The notes under the pieces are model-generated. The model did no database searches and was not told where the DNA came from. It worked only from the letters and a program-made list of their open reading frames with translations. This document shows, piece by piece, positions 5,067 to 7,266 of a DNA stretch of 7,266 nucleotides (the stretch's first letter is position 1; each line of letters opens with the position of its first letter). The stretch covers positions 1 to 7,266 of the forward strand of contig NZ_JAHACR010000224.1 in NCBI RefSeq assembly GCF_018375725.1, written 5' to 3'. Made by a program: the position numbers and the translations under genes. The DNA is from Burkholderia sp. GTDB lineage: Bacteria > Pseudomonadota > Gammaproteobacteria > Burkholderiales > Burkholderiaceae.

Positions 5067-7266
5067 GTTACGTCGTCGCGGTACGCGCGATGTGCGAGTT
5101 CACGGCACGGCGGGGCGATCTCGACCTGCGTTTCACACCCGCGCCGACGGCGCTCGAAGGGATGGCGGGACACGGCGCGGTGACGTCGCGTCGCGGCGCG
5201 CGCTACGAGACGGAGATTTCGCTGACGGGCACGTGGCGCACGCTGACGGTACGCGGCCGCGCGGACGGCTACGATCCCGTGTCGAACCGTCTGGAGGAAA
5301 TCAAGACGTATCGCGGCGATCTGGATGCGATGCCTGAAAATCATCGTGCGCTGCACTGGGCACAGGCGAAGGTGTACGGACACCTGATCTGCGAATCGCG
5401 CGGGCTGGCGGAAGTGACCGTCGCGCTGGTCTATTTCGATATCGACGCCGAACGCGAGACCGTGCTGACGGAGGTGTTGACGGCGAACGCGCTGGCGGCC
5501 TTCTTCGATGCGCAGTGCGCCTGTTTTGTCGACTGGGCGGAGCGCGAGACGGCGCACCGCGACGCACGCGATGCCGCGCTGCGTGCGCTGCAGTTTCCGC
5601 ATGCGCAGTTCCGCAGCGGCCAGCGCGAGCTGGCGGTCGCGGTCTATCGCGCGGCGCGCGACGAACGCTGCCTGATTGCGCAGGCGCCGACCGGCATCGG
5701 CAAGACGCTGGGCACGGTGTTCCCGCTCCTCAAGGCATGTGGAGAGGGCCGGCTCGATCACATCTTTTTCCTGACTGCAAAGACGCCGGGCCGCGCGCTC
5801 GCGCTCGATGCCGTCACGACGCTCGGCGCCGGCACGCCGGCGCTGCCGCTGCGCGTGCTGGAACTGGTCGCGCGCGACAAGGCCTGCGAACATCCGGACC
5901 GCGCGTGCCACGGCGAGTCGTGCCCGCTCGCACGCGGCTTCTACGACCGGCTTCCCGCCGCCCGCGGCGCGGCGATTGCCGGCGGCCTGCTCGATCGGGG
6001 CGGGGTGCGGTCCGCCGCGCTGGCGCACGATGTCTGTCCGTACTACCTCGCACAGGAGCTGGCGCGCTGGTCCGACATGGTGATCGGCGATTACAACTAC
6101 TACTACGACGGCAGCGCGATGCTGCATGCGCTCGCGCAAGAGAATCAGTGGCGGGTGGGCGTGCTGGTCGACGAGGCGCACAATCTGCTCGACCGCGCGC
6201 GCAAGATGTATAGCGCGTCGCTCGATCCGTTCGATTTCTCGGCGGCGCGCGATGCGGCGCCGCCGGCGCTGCGCAAGGCGTTCGAGCGGCTCGGCCGCGC
6301 GTGGGGGGCGGTGAACCGCGCCCAGGACGCACGCTATGCGGCCTACCCGGACGTGCCGGGGCCGATCGTGTCCGCGCTGCAGAATCTGGTCTCGGCCATC
6401 GGCGAGCATCTCGCGGAGACGCCCCGCGCGAACGACGACGCGCTGCTGCGTTTCCATTTCGATGCGATCCAGTTCGGTGCGCTCGCCGAGGCATTCGACG
6501 ACGCGTCGATCTTCGACGTCACGCTGCACGATGCGAGCGCGCCGCGGCAACCGGCGCTCGACGGCGTCGCACCTTCGGGCCGCCGGCGCCGCCTGCAATC
6601 GACGCTGTGCGTGCGCAATGTGATCCCGGCCGGTTTTCTCGCGCCGCGTTACGCTGCCGCGCGCGCGACCGTGCTGTTTTCCGGCACGTTGAATCCGTTC
6701 GATTTCTACCGCGATACGCTCGGGCTGCCGGACGACACCGGCTGTCTCGACGTCGAAGGGCCGTTCCGCGCCGAGCAGCTGACCGTGCGCGTGGCGAGCC
6801 ACGTCTCGACGCGCTGGCGCGACCGGGACCGCTCGCTCGGGCCGATCGCCGACCTGATCGCGGAGCAATATGCCGCGCGCCCAGGCAACTACCTGAGTTT
6901 CCTGAGCAGTTTCGATTACCTGCAGCGCGTCGTCGCGCTGATGCGCGAGCGATATCCGGACGTGCCGGTATGGGCGCAGGCGCCTGGCATGGACGAAGCC
7001 GAGCGCGATGCTTTCCTCGCCCGGTTTGAGGCAGGCGGGCGCGGGGTCGGCTTTGCGGTATTGGGCGGCGCGTTCTCGGAGGGCGTGGATCTGGCGGGCG
7101 AACGGCTGATCGGCGCGTTCATCGCGACGCTCGGGCTGCCGCAGCTCAACGACGTCAACGAACAGATGCGCCGGGCGATGGACGTGCGTTTCGGCAACGG
7201 ATACGACTACATTTACCTGTATCCCGGCTTGCAGAAGGTCGTGCAGGCGGCCGGACGGGTGATTCG
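5063..7266 (+). CDS. Cas4/RecB-like nuclease domain fused to XPD/DinG-type iron-sulfur DNA helicase (3' truncated)
   Basis: The ATG overlaps the previous stop (ATGA), with GGGGA 7 bases upstream; 734 codons are visible and the frame stays open at the edge. Residues 1 to about 165 form a PD-(D/E)XK nuclease domain: GRADGYD with Asp68, Glu79-Ile-Lys81-Thr, and the RecB-family Q motif Gln101-x3-Tyr105 (HWAQAKVYG). A superfamily 2 helicase follows: FRSGQREL at 183-190, Walker A APTGIGKT at 208-215, DEAH box at 370-373 (VLVDEAHNLLD), motif III FSGTL at 539-543, motif V SEGVDL at 672-677 and motif VI QAAGRVI at 728-734, cut at the window end before an Arg codon. Cys275, Cys282, Cys287 and Cys325 (VCPYYL) lie between Walker A and DEAH, where XPD, FANCJ and DinG bind a 4Fe-4S cluster. 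Such helicases move 5' to 3' on DNA. Little more than the C-terminal end should be missing. It is not classical DinG, which lacks this nuclease domain in E. coli. Confidence 0.93.
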   Translation, partial: MSYVVAVRAMCEFTARRGDLDLRFTPAPTALEGMAGHGAVTSRRGARYETEISLTGTWRTLTVRGRADGYDPVSNRLEEIKTYRGDLDAMPENHRALHWAQAKVYGHLICESRGLAEVTVALVYFDIDAERETVLTEVLTANALAAFFDAQCACFVDWAERETAHRDARDAALRALQFPHAQFRSGQRELAVAVYRAARDERCLIAQAPTGIGKTLGTVFPLLKACGEGRLDHIFFLTAKTPGRALALDAVTTLGAGTPALPLRVLELVARDKACEHPDRACHGESCPLARGFYDRLPAARGAAIAGGLLDRGGVRSAALAHDVCPYYLAQELARWSDMVIGDYNYYYDGSAMLHALAQENQWRVGVLVDEAHNLLDRARKMYSASLDPFDFSAARDAAPPALRKAFERLGRAWGAVNRAQDARYAAYPDVPGPIVSALQNLVSAIGEHLAETPRANDDALLRFHFDAIQFGALAEAFDDASIFDVTLHDASAPRQPALDGVAPSGRRRRLQSTLCVRNVIPAGFLAPRYAAARATVLFSGTLNPFDFYRDTLGLPDDTGCLDVEGPFRAEQLTVRVASHVSTRWRDRDRSLGPIADLIAEQYAARPGNYLSFLSSFDYLQRVVALMRERYPDVPVWAQAPGMDEAERDAFLARFEAGGRGVGFAVLGGAFSEGVDLAGERLIGAFIATLGLPQLNDVNEQMRRAMDVRFGNGYDYIYLYPGLQKVVQAAGRVI

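Noticed and set aside
5093..5524. Second iron-sulfur cluster in the N-terminal nuclease domain (Cys11, Cys110, Cys152, Cys154)
   Set aside because: The spacing does not match the Cas4 or AddB pattern, in which three cysteines cluster closely after the nuclease core.
4982..6868. Open frame of 628 codons antisense to the helicase gene
   Set aside because: It is Arg/Ala-rich low-complexity sequence antisense to a gene with clear helicase motifs. Long antisense frames are expected in very GC-rich DNA.
5063..7266. CRISPR-associated locus, suggested by a Cas4-like domain and a DinG-type helicase
   Set aside because: There is no repeat-spacer array and no other cas gene, and the partner is a VRR-NUC nuclease under an SOS box. 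The domain likeness is at family level only.

Overview
The window is very GC-rich with strongly G/C-ending codons. Its proteins look like those of a Burkholderia-type betaproteobacterium, possibly the B. cepacia group. That placement is inferred from base composition and protein style and was not tested by a search. I see no insertion sequence, phage gene, tRNA, rRNA or CRISPR array. The region reads as ordinary chromosome with one notable DNA-repair operon.

Left part (1-3096): the 3' end of a methyl-accepting chemotaxis protein on the + strand meets a run of minus-strand genes. These are a 79-residue small protein with a conserved acidic 'EETFPASDP' motif, a 467-residue metallo-beta-lactamase/beta-CASP protein (probable RNA-processing exonuclease family), a doubtful 55-residue ORF that overlaps the beta-CASP start, and a 120-residue DUF3175-type protein. 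A 7-bp-stem hairpin lies where the chemotaxis gene and the 79-residue gene converge. About 350 bases at 771-1120 hold no convincing gene.

Right part (3333-7266): a divergent promoter region carries an extended -10 element directly followed by a perfect LexA-type SOS box (CTGT-N8-ACAG). It drives a two-gene operon whose reading frames overlap by ATGA. Gene one encodes a full-length bacterial FAN1-like VRR-NUC nuclease. Gene two, cut by the window end, encodes an N-terminal RecB/Cas4-like PD-(D/E)XK nuclease domain fused to an XPD/DinG-type superfamily 2 helicase with four cysteines placed as in iron-sulfur helicases.

Taken together, the operon looks like a damage-induced structure-specific nuclease plus nuclease-helicase. 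It is a plausible bacterial counterpart of the eukaryotic FAN1 and FANCJ/XPD-type activities used in interstrand crosslink and fork repair. The domain calls are well supported by visible motifs. The joint function and the SOS control are inferences.
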